Shown: piece by piece, positions 34,291 to 42,291 of the stretch
Layout: each line of letters opens with the position of its first letter
Numbering within the stretch: position 1 is the stretch's first letter
Source: Bradyrhizobium ontarionense
Lineage (GTDB): Bacteria > Pseudomonadota > Alphaproteobacteria > Rhizobiales > Xanthobacteraceae
Assembly: GCF_021088345.1 (NCBI RefSeq)
Contig: NZ_CP088156.1
Location: 3,720,001-3,784,000, forward strand
Length of the DNA stretch: 64,000 nucleotides
Direction of reading: 5' to 3'
Notes under the pieces: generated by a model
Database searches by the model: none
The model's input: only the letters and a program-made list of their open reading frames with translations
Told to the model about the DNA's origin: nothing
Translations under genes and position numbers: made by a program

Positions 34291-36495
34291 ATGTTAGTCG
34301 GGCACAAGCCAACACTGCGATCACTGACATCCGCGGCCGCGGTGCTGGTGGGGCTGGCCTGCGCAGGCACAGCCGCGCGCGCCCATGATCTGGTCGAGCC
34401 GACGGTGTTCAGGAGCAAGCACGGCGTCCTCGATCTGTTGATGATCGCCCGGGCCAAGCCGGTCTCGACCATCAGCTACACCCCGCCGGGCGGCTCGCCC
34501 ATGAACCCGACCGGCTGGGTTTACGAGATCTGCCCGCGGCCCGCCCACGACATCAAATGCCCGGCCGGCGCGGCGGTGTCGGACTACGGCGGCGTGCGAT
34601 TGGCACTGCAGAAGGGCGACACACTGAAGATCAGGCTGGTGAACCAGCTGCCGCAACTTGACCCGGCGAAGGTCAATCACAATACCGATCCCGGCCAGGC
34701 CAACCTGTTTCGCAATCCGACCAATCTGCATACCCATGGTCTCATCGTCGAACCGCGCGCTCCGACGCTGAGCGACCAGACCTTCGGCGACTACGTCTTC
34801 GTGCAGATCTACAACTCCGCCAATGGCATGCCGGTGCCGCAGACGACCCATCAGCACGGCTCCAACAAGATGAACTATGCGGACTACCGGATCGAGATCC
34901 CGAGGAACCACCCGTCGGGACAATTCTGGTTTCATCCGCATATCCACGGGCTTTCGCTCAACCAGGTCTCTGAAGGCCTGGCGGGCATCATCTCGGTCGG
35001 CGAAGTCTCGGACTACGCGCATGGCGACGCGAGAGATACGCCGTTCTCCGACGCCAGCGTTCGCCATCTGGTCCTCAAGGACATGCAGGTCGCGCCCGGC
35101 GGCACGGTGCAGTTCGATAGCGGCCCGGTCGCCGTGCAGCCCGGTGAAGTAATCAATCAGCAGGATCCGGGCTTCTGCGCGCAGTTCCCGGCGGACAGCT
35201 CCGAGGTGCGTCAAGGATCGTGCCCGGGCGTCGACAACTCTGCCGATGAAGGCTCCAATTTTGCCGGCGGCAACTGGTTCTTCACGGTCAATGGCCGGAC
35301 GTTCCCGACCATCAAGGTGACCGATCCGGACGGCGAGGTCTGGCGGCTCACCAACGCCTCCGGCAGCCTGTCCTACAATCTCCAGCTGACCGATGACGAG
35401 GCGCAGAAGCCGATGATCATGCAGCTCATCTCGGTCGACGGCGTGAGCGTGAACCTGCCGCAGGACACCACGATGGACACCATGGTTCGTCTCGGCGGTG
35501 CACGCTTCCGCGTCGTGCCCTGTCCCCCGATGCCGATCTCGCGCTTTCACTCCAAGCCGGTTTGCGTCACCCAGATGGTGATGATGCCGAGCTCGCGCGC
35601 CGAGGTCTTCGTCACCTATCGCGATCCGGCGACGGGCGCGATCGCCTCGCCGGGTCGGTCGGCGTCCGCGACCTTCAAGATGGCCGGACTGACGATGGGC
35701 AGCGGCGATCAGTGGCCGGCGGTCGATCTTGCCAAGGTGCACTTCAACCAGCATGGCTGGCGCAACCACATCTCCTACGCCATGGATATCAGGGGCGACG
35801 CATTGGCGACGATGCAGCCGTCGGGCATCCTCGATGCCAAGGTGCCGTATGCGAGCGCCACGCCGCTGCGTGACGGCTGCCGCCCGCTGCCTCCAGGACA
35901 CCGCCGCCGGATCTTCTTCGGCCTCGCCGATCTGAACGACGACGGCACCTTCGGCCTCGGCTATGAGGAGGTCGATCAGAACGGCAACCCGGTACCCGGC
36001 ACCCAGCTCCCGGTGAGCCAGTTCGACCCTGCGCAGAACATCGTCTGCCTGCCGCTGGCGGCCGGACAACGCCCCGTCCACGAGACCTGGGAGCTGGTGC
36101 AGCTCTCAACCGAGAACCATAACTTCCATATCCACCAGACCCGGTTCAGGACCATCAACACCAAGGCCGCTGAAAACACGCCGCTGTCGGTGTCGCTGAA
36201 CAGGAGCATCGGCGGCGGCATGCTCCAGGACAACGTCCCGCTCGGCGTCGCGACCCCGAACGTTCCGGAAGTGATGGATGCCCAGAACGGCGTCTGCAGC
36301 ATCGAGCAGTGGCGAAGCGGGCAGTGCACGTCGAAGCCCGTGGTGGTCGATATCCCGTTCTCGCAGGTCGGCGAGTTCGTCTATCACTGCCATATCCTCG
36401 AGCATGAGGACGGGGGCATGATGGCCAAGATCAAGGTGGTGCCATCCCCTTATGGCGGCTCCGCATGGGAAGCCATGAACCAGATGCCGTGGTAG
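34291..36495 (+). CDS. Large exported multicopper oxidase
   Basis: 734 aa with a Sec-type signal (SAAAVLVGLACAGTAARA). It has all four copper-binding histidine clusters: HTHG at 147-150, HQHG at 187-190, HPHIHG at 215-220, and C-terminal H610-NF-H613-I-H615 with HCHILEHEDGGM at 699-710. Type 1 copper ligands are His610, Cys700, His705 and Met710; the remaining histidines bind the type 2/3 trinuclear centre that reduces O2 to water. The presence of Met710 marks a laccase-like oxidase. It is about 150-200 residues longer than CueO/CotA, the extra length lying between the cupredoxin domains. Possible substrates are phenolics, Mn(II) or Cu(I). Its place after the T2SS genes makes it a candidate secreted cargo (inference). 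Confidence 0.92.
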   Translation: MLVGHKPTLRSLTSAAAVLVGLACAGTAARAHDLVEPTVFRSKHGVLDLLMIARAKPVSTISYTPPGGSPMNPTGWVYEICPRPAHDIKCPAGAAVSDYGGVRLALQKGDTLKIRLVNQLPQLDPAKVNHNTDPGQANLFRNPTNLHTHGLIVEPRAPTLSDQTFGDYVFVQIYNSANGMPVPQTTHQHGSNKMNYADYRIEIPRNHPSGQFWFHPHIHGLSLNQVSEGLAGIISVGEVSDYAHGDARDTPFSDASVRHLVLKDMQVAPGGTVQFDSGPVAVQPGEVINQQDPGFCAQFPADSSEVRQGSCPGVDNSADEGSNFAGGNWFFTVNGRTFPTIKVTDPDGEVWRLTNASGSLSYNLQLTDDEAQKPMIMQLISVDGVSVNLPQDTTMDTMVRLGGARFRVVPCPPMPISRFHSKPVCVTQMVMMPSSRAEVFVTYRDPATGAIASPGRSASATFKMAGLTMGSGDQWPAVDLAKVHFNQHGWRNHISYAMDIRGDALATMQPSGILDAKVPYASATPLRDGCRPLPPGHRRRIFFGLADLNDDGTFGLGYEEVDQNGNPVPGTQLPVSQFDPAQNIVCLPLAAGQRPVHETWELVQLSTENHNFHIHQTRFRTINTKAAENTPLSVSLNRSIGGGMLQDNVPLGVATPNVPEVMDAQNGVCSIEQWRSGQCTSKPVVVDIPFSQVGEFVYHCHILEHEDGGMMAKIKVVPSPYGGSAWEAMNQMPW

Positions 36496-36977
36496 CGCGA
36501 CGCACGGTCCGATGTGAGATCGAGAGGCCGGCGTCGCAATCGCGGCGCCGGCGAGGCTAGTTCACCACCACGCCAGGGCGGTTGCCGCGGGCGCGCCTTC
36601 GACGAGACGTTCGAACCGCGGCCGACACTTTTGAATTATTCTAAGCTGCCGCGAACGCCGCTTTGCAAGTCACTGAAATGACGCGTCCGGACGCGGCCTG
36701 TAGCCGTTGCGATACTTCGATCAGGCGGCAACATCGTTATTCCCCAGCCACTCCGGCAAATCGCCAACATCGTCTCAGTAATTCGCCGCAATCGGAACAC
36801 TACGATCTCAGCTCTGACAATCGTAATGGTTTGCAGCAAGCGCATTGCGAACGTCGGAAGGACACGATCAGATCGGTACCTGGTGCGGATTTGCGGAAGT
36901 AATATCGTCGGTTGGACTGCTGACATCGCGCCGCGTCCCGACAAGACGAAAGATCGATGCGCAAAGGAGGGCGTGAC
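36496..36977. other. Intergenic region of about 480 bp with one hairpin
   Basis: No gene was supported. A strong hairpin at 36527-36552 follows the oxidase stop. The SD AAAGGAGGG at 36963-36971 at the right end serves the 9-codon leader frame. The stretch 36630-36900 has lower GC than the flanking genes and probably contains the promoter of the flavinylation module. Confidence 0.5.
36527..36552 (+). terminator. Hairpin after multicopper oxidase gene
   Basis: GCCGGCG-T-CGC, loop AATC, GCG-G-CGCCGGC: an 11-bp stem with one T-G wobble, 32 nt after the stop. No T-run follows, so termination efficiency is uncertain. Confidence 0.5.
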
Positions 36978-37007
36978 ATGAAAGCAGTTTTGAGGTGGAC
37001 GAGATGA
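36978..37007 (+). CDS. Nine-codon leader peptide MKAVLRWTR, coupled to FMN-binding protein gene
   Basis: ATG at 36978 follows a near-perfect SD (AAAGGAGGG, 6-nt spacing), the best ribosome site in this region. The frame reads MKAVLRWTR and stops at TGA 37005-37007, which overlaps the ATG (37004) of the FMN-binding protein gene as ATGA. This looks like a leader ORF for translational coupling or attenuation. The alternative, that the ribosome site is meant for the downstream gene, fails because 32 nt would separate it from that start. Confidence 0.65.
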   Translation: MKAVLRWTR

Positions 37008-37462
37008 GTGATTGGCTGAAATGGGCGGCACCCGCTGCGGCCGTCGTGTCGATCGCTTCGCCGGCCTACGCCATGCAGTATATGAGCGTCGAGGAAGCCC
37101 AGAAGGCCGCTTTCCCGGGAGCCAGCTTCGCCGAGGTTCAAGCCGGCCGGGTGTGGAAGGCGAGCAGCGGCGGCTACATCTATTATGACCACGTCGTCGG
37201 CAAGCATCTTCTGATCGACTATACGGTCGCTATCGGAGCCGACGGTCGCGTGCGCCGTGTGGACATTCTGAACTACCGGGAATCCTATGGCGGCGAGGTG
37301 CACGATGCCAGCTGGCTCGGCCAGTTCGTCGGCAAGAGCAGCCAGAACGAGGTTCGCATCAATTCCGACATCCGCAACATCTCGGGCGCGACCCTGTCGT
37401 CGACCCACTTGACCGAAGGCGTGAAGAAGGTGCTGACGTATCATGCCAGCCACTTCCACTAG
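37004..37462 (+). CDS. Exported FMN-binding domain protein (ApbE flavinylation target)
   Basis: A 152-aa periplasmic protein with a signal peptide (WAAPAAAVVSIASPAYA). The FMN_bind domain ends in the flavinylation motif S127-G-A-T130, where the threonine hydroxyl is expected to carry FMN through a phosphoester bond, as in NqrC and RnfG. It would act as a small extracytoplasmic electron carrier. ATG 37004 is used; GTG at 36995 would add three residues. The next gene encodes the matching FMN transferase and overlaps it by 20 nt, which strongly supports the pairing. Confidence 0.88.
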   Translation: MSDWLKWAAPAAAVVSIASPAYAMQYMSVEEAQKAAFPGASFAEVQAGRVWKASSGGYIYYDHVVGKHLLIDYTVAIGADGRVRRVDILNYRESYGGEVHDASWLGQFVGKSSQNEVRINSDIRNISGATLSSTHLTEGVKKVLTYHASHFH

Positions 37463-38318
37463 CATTCGGCGAGCGCGGGCTCTGCTGGGTACATTCGTCG
37501 AGATCGACGTCACTGACGCAAACAGGCGTGATGCGGAGAGTGCCGTCGAAGCGGCGTTCTCCGCGGTCGCCGACGTGCATCGGCTGATGAGCTTCCACGA
37601 TGCGGACAGCGACGTGTCGCGGCTGAATCGTGAAGCGTCGAGCTGCGCCGTCATGGTGCATCCCTGGACCTACGCCGTGCTAAAGATGGCGCTGGACGTG
37701 GCGCAGCAATCGGACGGCGCCTTCGACATCGGCGTTGCCGGTGCACCGCCTCTGCAGCAGACCGGAACTTCGACCGTCGCAGCGATCGAATTGCTCGCGG
37801 ACGACCAGGTCCGTTTCGGTCACCCGGCCGTAAAGATCGACCTTGGCGGCATCGCCAAGGGGTTCGCGGTCGACCGCGCGCTCGAGGCGTTGCGGAGCTG
37901 CGGCGTGCGCTCCGCCATGGTGAACGCAGGTGGCGATCTCGCTACCTTCGGACCCGACGCTCGCGTCGTCCACATTCGAGATCCGCTATTCCCGGACAGG
38001 CTGCTCTGCCAGGTCGAAGTGAGCAATGAGGCCCTGGCGACGTCCGCACGCCGCTTTGACCCGTTCCGATCGGCGGATACGACCGACACGGCGGTCATAG
38101 AGCCGACGACCCGGCGGCCGGCACACGGCGTCTACGGCGCAACGGTGCGCGCTCCAACGTGCATGGTCGCCGACGCGCTGACCAAGGTCGTCATGGTTGC
38201 AGGCGAGCGGGCTGCAGCGCCGCTGGCCCACTTCCAGGCGAACGCAATGCTGATTACGACCAACGGCGACATCCACACGACATCGAACTGGCAGGGAGTT
38301 CTCCAACATGCGGCTTAA
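37443..38318 (+). CDS. apbE: FAD:protein FMN transferase (ApbE family), leaderless
   Basis: A 291-aa ApbE-family enzyme that transfers FMN from FAD to a Thr/Ser in SGAT-type motifs, Mg2+-dependent. Family marks: LLGTFVEIDV at the very N-terminus, LMSFHDADSDVSRLN, VKIDLGGIAKGFAVDRA, and AMVNAGGDLATFG. There is no signal peptide or lipobox: an in-frame stop (TGA) lies two codons upstream of the ATG, so none can be hidden. Most ApbE proteins work in the periplasm, whereas this one appears cytoplasmic although its presumed substrate carries an export signal. It overlaps both neighbours (20 nt and 11 nt), forming a tight three-gene unit. Confidence 0.92.
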   Translation: MPATSTSIRRARALLGTFVEIDVTDANRRDAESAVEAAFSAVADVHRLMSFHDADSDVSRLNREASSCAVMVHPWTYAVLKMALDVAQQSDGAFDIGVAGAPPLQQTGTSTVAAIELLADDQVRFGHPAVKIDLGGIAKGFAVDRALEALRSCGVRSAMVNAGGDLATFGPDARVVHIRDPLFPDRLLCQVEVSNEALATSARRFDPFRSADTTDTAVIEPTTRRPAHGVYGATVRAPTCMVADALTKVVMVAGERAAAPLAHFQANAMLITTNGDIHTTSNWQGVLQHAA

Positions 38319-38838
38319 AGGCGCGTTTCGGTTCGCACTCTATGGAATCTTCGGGCTCCTGTTCGCCAGCGGGGCGCTTTGGATCTACGCCGACCAGATG
38401 AAGAACCACACGGAGATCGACACCGAGATATGGCAGCAGGCCGCCGCATTCCTTCTGAGCATGCATGGCGGAGCTGCGATGATCACGCTGATGCTGCTCG
38501 GCGCACTTGGTCCCATGCACGTCCAGCGCGCCTGGCGCGCCAAGAAGAATAGGACGACCGGAATCGTCAGCCTGGCGATGTACGGCCTGCTCATCGCGAC
38601 CGCGTTCGGGCTCTACTACGTCGGGTCCGAAGCGCTTCGGCCGTGGATCAGCACTGTCCACATCGCCTTCGGGCTCGGAGTTCCGGCGGTCGTCACCGCG
38701 CACATTGTCGTTGGCCGGGCAAGCGTTGCCCCTGTGGCTCAGCCGATGCGGACACAGCGCGCGACAGCCGCCACGCTGGTGCCGGCGGATGCTCCGGCCG
38801 ACGCCGATCTGGTCAACGTTATGAGCAAAGCTGGCTGA
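38308..38838 (+). CDS. Four-helix membrane protein, probable redox partner of the FMN protein
   Basis: A 176-aa protein with four predicted TM helices (ALYGIFGLLFASGALWIY; AAFLLSMHGGAAMITLMLLG; IVSLAMYGLLIATAFGLYYV; VHIAFGLGVPAVVTAHIVVG) and a Pro/Ala-rich tail. Histidines inside helices 2 and 4 (MHGG, VHIAFG, TAHIVVG) could bind b-type heme, as in DUF4405/cytochrome b-like proteins found beside FMN-binding proteins. It may pass electrons from the quinone pool to the periplasmic flavoprotein. The heme and the family call are inference. It overlaps apbE by 11 nt. Confidence 0.75.
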   Translation: MRLKGAFRFALYGIFGLLFASGALWIYADQMKNHTEIDTEIWQQAAAFLLSMHGGAAMITLMLLGALGPMHVQRAWRAKKNRTTGIVSLAMYGLLIATAFGLYYVGSEALRPWISTVHIAFGLGVPAVVTAHIVVGRASVAPVAQPMRTQRATAATLVPADAPADADLVNVMSKAG

Positions 38839-38949
38839 CTTCATCGGAAGTGTGCATCGTAACACCGAATATGGTGCTTGCTTGCGATCTTGAGCCTGAT
38901 CGCGCTCGCTGCACCGGTGGCGCAGGCCGACCATGCGGCGTTCGAGCGA

Positions 38950-39340
38950 TCGGAATGATCAACTGTTTCGACCGCTGATCCTCGCGATCGGCAAGCCGCT
39001 GGCGACAGGCGATCGAGGCGTATTGCACGCCCCGGTCGGAGTGATGGATCAGGCTGCCGGACTTCGGATTTCGAGCCTGGAGGCGTTGTCGAGCGCGGCG
39101 ACGGCGAGCGAGGCATCGAGCGTGTTCTCAAACGCCCGGCCGACAGCCTCGCGTGAGAAGGCGTCGAGAATGACGGCGAGATAGGCGAACGCCTTGGCGA
39201 GGTGGACCTCGGCGATGTCCACGACCCAGATTTGGTCGGGCGCTGGGCCGCGCACCAGATCGGGAACGACGACGACGTTGGTTGGTCGCTCGGCGGGGAT
39301 TACGGTGACGCTGCATTTATTACGACGGACCGATCAGGGG
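38950..39340 (-). pseudogene. IS3-family transposase remnant (rve integrase core), frameshifted
   Basis: A minus-strand stretch encodes an integrase-core fragment: PAPDQIWVVDIAEVHLAKA, then AYLAVILDAFSREAVG (first two DDE aspartates), interrupted near 39050. The other frame continues KSGSLIHHSDRGVQYAS. A functional IS3-type OrfB would be about 280 residues; only about 120 remain. No terminal inverted repeats were recognised. It is an old decayed insertion between the flavin module and the xoxF region. Confidence 0.8.
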
Positions 39341-39731
39341 TGATGGCTCCTGCGACGATGCCGAGACGCAGAAAATTAAGTGCACTGTCACCTTAATCAA
39401 CCTTGATCGACGCCTGAAACGAGATCGGCGCGCCTCGAACCGTCGGGCCAGCCTCGTCGCGCAGCCGTCGTTCCGAGGAGACCATCTGGCTCTCCGCGTT
39501 GTATGGCAAGGCGACGAGCACACGCCGCTGCATTGGCTTGGTTCATCATCGCATGCCCCCCCTGCGTCCAACGCACTCGTCACAGAATGCGCCCGCTGCT
39601 TTCCGGGCGGACGGCGCAACGCGGCTTTTGCAGGGCGGAGCTCTCACGTTTTCCTGATTCCTGCGTCAGAACGCCGCGGATCGAATTCGCCTATGGTCCC
39701 GCGCGTTTCCAAATCCACGGAGGTTTTCTGC

Positions 39732-39941
39732 ATGCGTAAACTGATCATCGCCACCGCCGCTGTTGCGTTCGTCTCGTCGGCCGCCCTTGCCCAGTCCGCC
39801 GACAAGCCGATGACGACCACCGGCCAGGCGGCGAAGAGCGGCGACGCCATGAGCTCGGGCGACGATATGAAGATGAGCAAGCCGAAGAAGAAGACGGCCA
39901 AGAAATCGGGCACGTCGTCCGGCGACGGCATGTCGAAATAA
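39732..39941 (+). CDS. Small exported MXKDX-type repeat peptide
   Basis: A 69-aa protein with a clear signal peptide (KLIIATAAVAFVSSAALA, cut before QSADKP) and a short mature part rich in Lys/Ser/Met with the repeating pattern GDAMSSGDDMKMSK. It resembles the 'pentapeptide MXKDX repeat' proteins common in Bradyrhizobium; function unknown. GGAGG sits about eight nt before the ATG at 39732. Its location upstream of a methanol-type dehydrogenase and its Met/Asp-rich mature region leave a metal-binding role possible (inference). Confidence 0.8.
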   Translation: MRKLIIATAAVAFVSSAALAQSADKPMTTTGQAAKSGDAMSSGDDMKMSKPKKKTAKKSGTSSGDGMSK

Positions 39942-40435
39942 CACCGAGAGCGCTATCGCGCCCGGCCGCCCCCTCGAGGGGCGGCCTTCGCGGCGCTGGA
40001 ACGACGATTGGCATCTCGGCGCGGTCTGTGCCGAGGGCCCATGCTCTGCAGCTGGCGAAGCTGGTCGCCGGTCTCCTTCGTCCCCCCGTTGCCCGCCCTC
40101 GCCGGTGGGCCCGGACGCACCGGCGAAGACGCGAGCCGAGATGGGCCCGCCGACAGCCTGTCGTGGATCAACACCGCGCCCCCCGATCAATGCCGCCACC
40201 ACAAAAAGCGCTGCGATTGCGAGCGGAATGTTTGCACGTTCTCCGGCAAGCACCGGAAACAGCAGGGAAATCGGCCTTCGAGGCCGGCACATCGGCCTAC
40301 TACCTTCCGCCTATGAGAGCCCGGGAGAGGTGATGGTGTAATTCCCCCCGATGCTTGCAGCGCGACTGCACATCGGGGGCTCGGCGCGGCGCGCGCGCCA
40401 CACGACCACAACAAAGACAAATGCGGAGGGAACTG
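39942..40435. other. Region between MXKDX gene and xoxF, about 490 bp
   Basis: This holds the hairpin at 39964-39986 and the xoxF leader with its GCGGAGGG SD (40424-40430). A minus-strand frame starting near 40292 has a hydrophobic stretch (IPLAIAALFVVAALIGG) and could be a small membrane protein, but it has no SD or family match and runs on as a shadow of the MXKDX gene, so it is not called. The xoxF promoter must lie here. Confidence 0.5.
39964..39986 (+). terminator. Hairpin after MXKDX-type gene
   Basis: GGCCGCCCC - CTCGA - GGGGCGGCC, perfect 9-bp stem, 22 nt after the stop, followed only by TT. Probably a rho-independent-like terminator of modest strength. Confidence 0.6.
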
Positions 40436-42151
40436 ATGAATTTCACGAGCAGGAGATTCTTGGCTGGCATCTCGACGGTTGCCTTCCTCATGGCCGGCGC
40501 CGTTGGTGTCCGCGCCAATGACTCGGCGCTGAAGGCCGCCAGTGAGCCCGGGGCCTGGGCGATGGCCGGGCATGATTACGGCAACACCCGCTTCAGCCCG
40601 CTCAAGGAGATCAATACCGAGAACGCCGGCAAGCTGTCGCTGGTCTATTCGTTCTCGCTGGCCTCGCTGCGCTCGAACGAGGCCTCGCCGATCGTGATCG
40701 GCAACACGCTCTACGTCTCGACCTCCTGGGGCCCGAAATACGTCTATGCGCTGGATGCCGCGACCGGCGCGCGCAAATGGACCTATGAGCCGGATATTCC
40801 CGACGACGTGCTGCAATATGCATGCTGCGACGTCAACAACCGCGGCATCACCTATGCCGACGGCAAGCTGTTCGTCGGCCGGCTCGACGGCAAGCTGACC
40901 GCGCTCGATGCCGCGACCGGCAAGGAGCTGTGGACGTCGAAGGTCGTCGACTACAAACAGGGTTCGGTGATCACCTCGCCGCCGCTGGTCGTTCGCGACA
41001 AGGTCATCACCGGCTTCGGCGGCGGCGAGTATGGTGTGCGCGGTTCGCTGCAGGCCTTCGACATCAACTCCGGCAAAGCGTTGTGGCAGACCTACACCGT
41101 TCCTGCTCCCGGCCAACCCGGCAGCGAGACCTGGAAGGGCGACACCGGCCTGCACGGCGGTGGGGCGGCCTGGCTGGTCGGCTCCTATGATCCGAAGAGC
41201 GACACGGTCTATTGGGGCACCAGCAATCCCGGTCCCTGGAACACCGCCGTGCGCTCGACCGGCAACGGCGAGTTCGGCAAGCTGACCAATCTCTATACGG
41301 CGTCCACGCTGGCGCTCGATCCGAACACCGGCAACATCAAGTGGCACATCCAGACCACCCCCGCCGATGCCTGGGATTATGACGGCGTCAACGAAGCCAT
41401 CCTCGCCGACCTGAAGATCGGCGATGCGGCCGTTCCGACGCTGATGAAGGCCGACCGCAACGGCTTCTTCTTCGTGGCCAATCGCGAGACCGGCAAGGTC
41501 ATCTCGGCCGAGAAATACGTCTTCGCCAACTGGGCTCAGAAATGGGACACCGCGACCCTGCGCGCGGTCGAGGATCCGGACAAGCGGCCGGGCCCCGGAC
41601 ATCCTGTCAAGGACGTCTGTCCGAACCTGATCGGCGGCAAGAACTGGCAGCCGATGTCGTACAGCCCGGACACCGGCTTGGTCTATATCCCGGCCAACAA
41701 TGTCTGCATGGACTGGGCGGTGAGCGACGTCTCCTACAAGCGCGGCGTGTTCTATCTCGGCGCGGAATTCCCGACCAAGGAAGGCCCCGGCGGCTTCCTC
41801 GGAGAGCTCATCGCCTGGGATCCCGTGAACAACAAGAAGGTCTGGTCGATCCAGGAAGACCTTCCCTTCAACGGGGGCACGCTCAGCACCGCAGGCGGCC
41901 TGGTCTTCTCCGGCAATCTGCACGGCGATTTCCGCGCCATCGATGCCAAGTCCGGCAAGATCCTGTGGAAGCGCAATCTCGGCTCCGGCATCGGCGCCGG
42001 TCCGGTGACCTACTCGGTCGACGGCAAGCAGTACGTCGCCGTCGTCGTCGGGCGCACCGCCTCGATCCCGGCCTTCCTCGGCGAGATCGGCAAGAAGATG
42101 ACGAACGCGGCTCCCGAGGGCGGCGCCTTGTTCGTCTTCGCGGTCCAATAA
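40436..42151 (+). CDS. xoxF: PQQ-dependent alcohol dehydrogenase, lanthanide (XoxF) type
   Basis: A 571-aa periplasmic quinoprotein oxidising methanol or other primary alcohols. Signal peptide: RRFLAGISTVAFLMAGAVGVRA. The eight-bladed propeller contains repeated W/Y-docking motifs such as ALDAATGARKWTYEP and AIDAKSGKILWKRNLG. The adjacent disulfide pair that contacts PQQ is Cys130-Cys131 (ACCDVNNRG). The active site reads W313-D314-Y315-D316-G: Asp314 is the catalytic base and Asp316 the extra acid that marks lanthanide-dependent XoxF/ExaF enzymes (Ala in calcium-type MxaF). ATG 40436 has GGAGGG 5 nt upstream. No mxaI is present. It is followed by a XoxJ-XoxG fusion, confirming the XoxF assignment. 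Confidence 0.95.
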   Translation: MNFTSRRFLAGISTVAFLMAGAVGVRANDSALKAASEPGAWAMAGHDYGNTRFSPLKEINTENAGKLSLVYSFSLASLRSNEASPIVIGNTLYVSTSWGPKYVYALDAATGARKWTYEPDIPDDVLQYACCDVNNRGITYADGKLFVGRLDGKLTALDAATGKELWTSKVVDYKQGSVITSPPLVVRDKVITGFGGGEYGVRGSLQAFDINSGKALWQTYTVPAPGQPGSETWKGDTGLHGGGAAWLVGSYDPKSDTVYWGTSNPGPWNTAVRSTGNGEFGKLTNLYTASTLALDPNTGNIKWHIQTTPADAWDYDGVNEAILADLKIGDAAVPTLMKADRNGFFFVANRETGKVISAEKYVFANWAQKWDTATLRAVEDPDKRPGPGHPVKDVCPNLIGGKNWQPMSYSPDTGLVYIPANNVCMDWAVSDVSYKRGVFYLGAEFPTKEGPGGFLGELIAWDPVNNKKVWSIQEDLPFNGGTLSTAGGLVFSGNLHGDFRAIDAKSGKILWKRNLGSGIGAGPVTYSVDGKQYVAVVVGRTASIPAFLGEIGKKMTNAAPEGGALFVFAVQ

Positions 42152-42171
42152 CCGCGACGACCACGACAGAA

Positions 42172-42200
42172 GCGCGTGTCCCCGGAATCGGGACACGCGC
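42172..42200 (+). terminator. Strong hairpin between xoxF and the xoxJ-xoxG fusion gene
   Basis: GCGCGTGTCCC - 7-nt loop - GGGACACGCGC, perfect 11-bp stem, 20 nt after the xoxF stop and about 90 nt before the next start. No T-run follows. It may set a higher xoxF than xoxJG mRNA level by partial termination or 3'-end protection. Confidence 0.6.
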
Positions 42201-42291
42201 ACCGCCCAGCCTGTCCGCATGAGGCGAATGGCACGGCCGCGAGGACCGAGCCGGTGCGAACAAACAAGATAACAAGATCGAGGGATCAAGG

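Noticed and set aside
34321..36081. A 586-codon open frame antisense to the multicopper oxidase
   Set aside because: A shadow frame: His/Arg/Asp-rich translation with no fold signature; the sense gene has all copper ligands.
39942..40292. Possible small membrane protein on the minus strand upstream of xoxF
   Set aside because: One hydrophobic stretch only, no SD, no recognised family, and the frame runs on as a shadow of the MXKDX gene.
40436..42151. Calling the quinoprotein a calcium MxaF
   Set aside because: The WDYD motif has the extra Asp of lanthanide enzymes, there is no mxaI, and the partner gene is XoxJ/XoxG-like.
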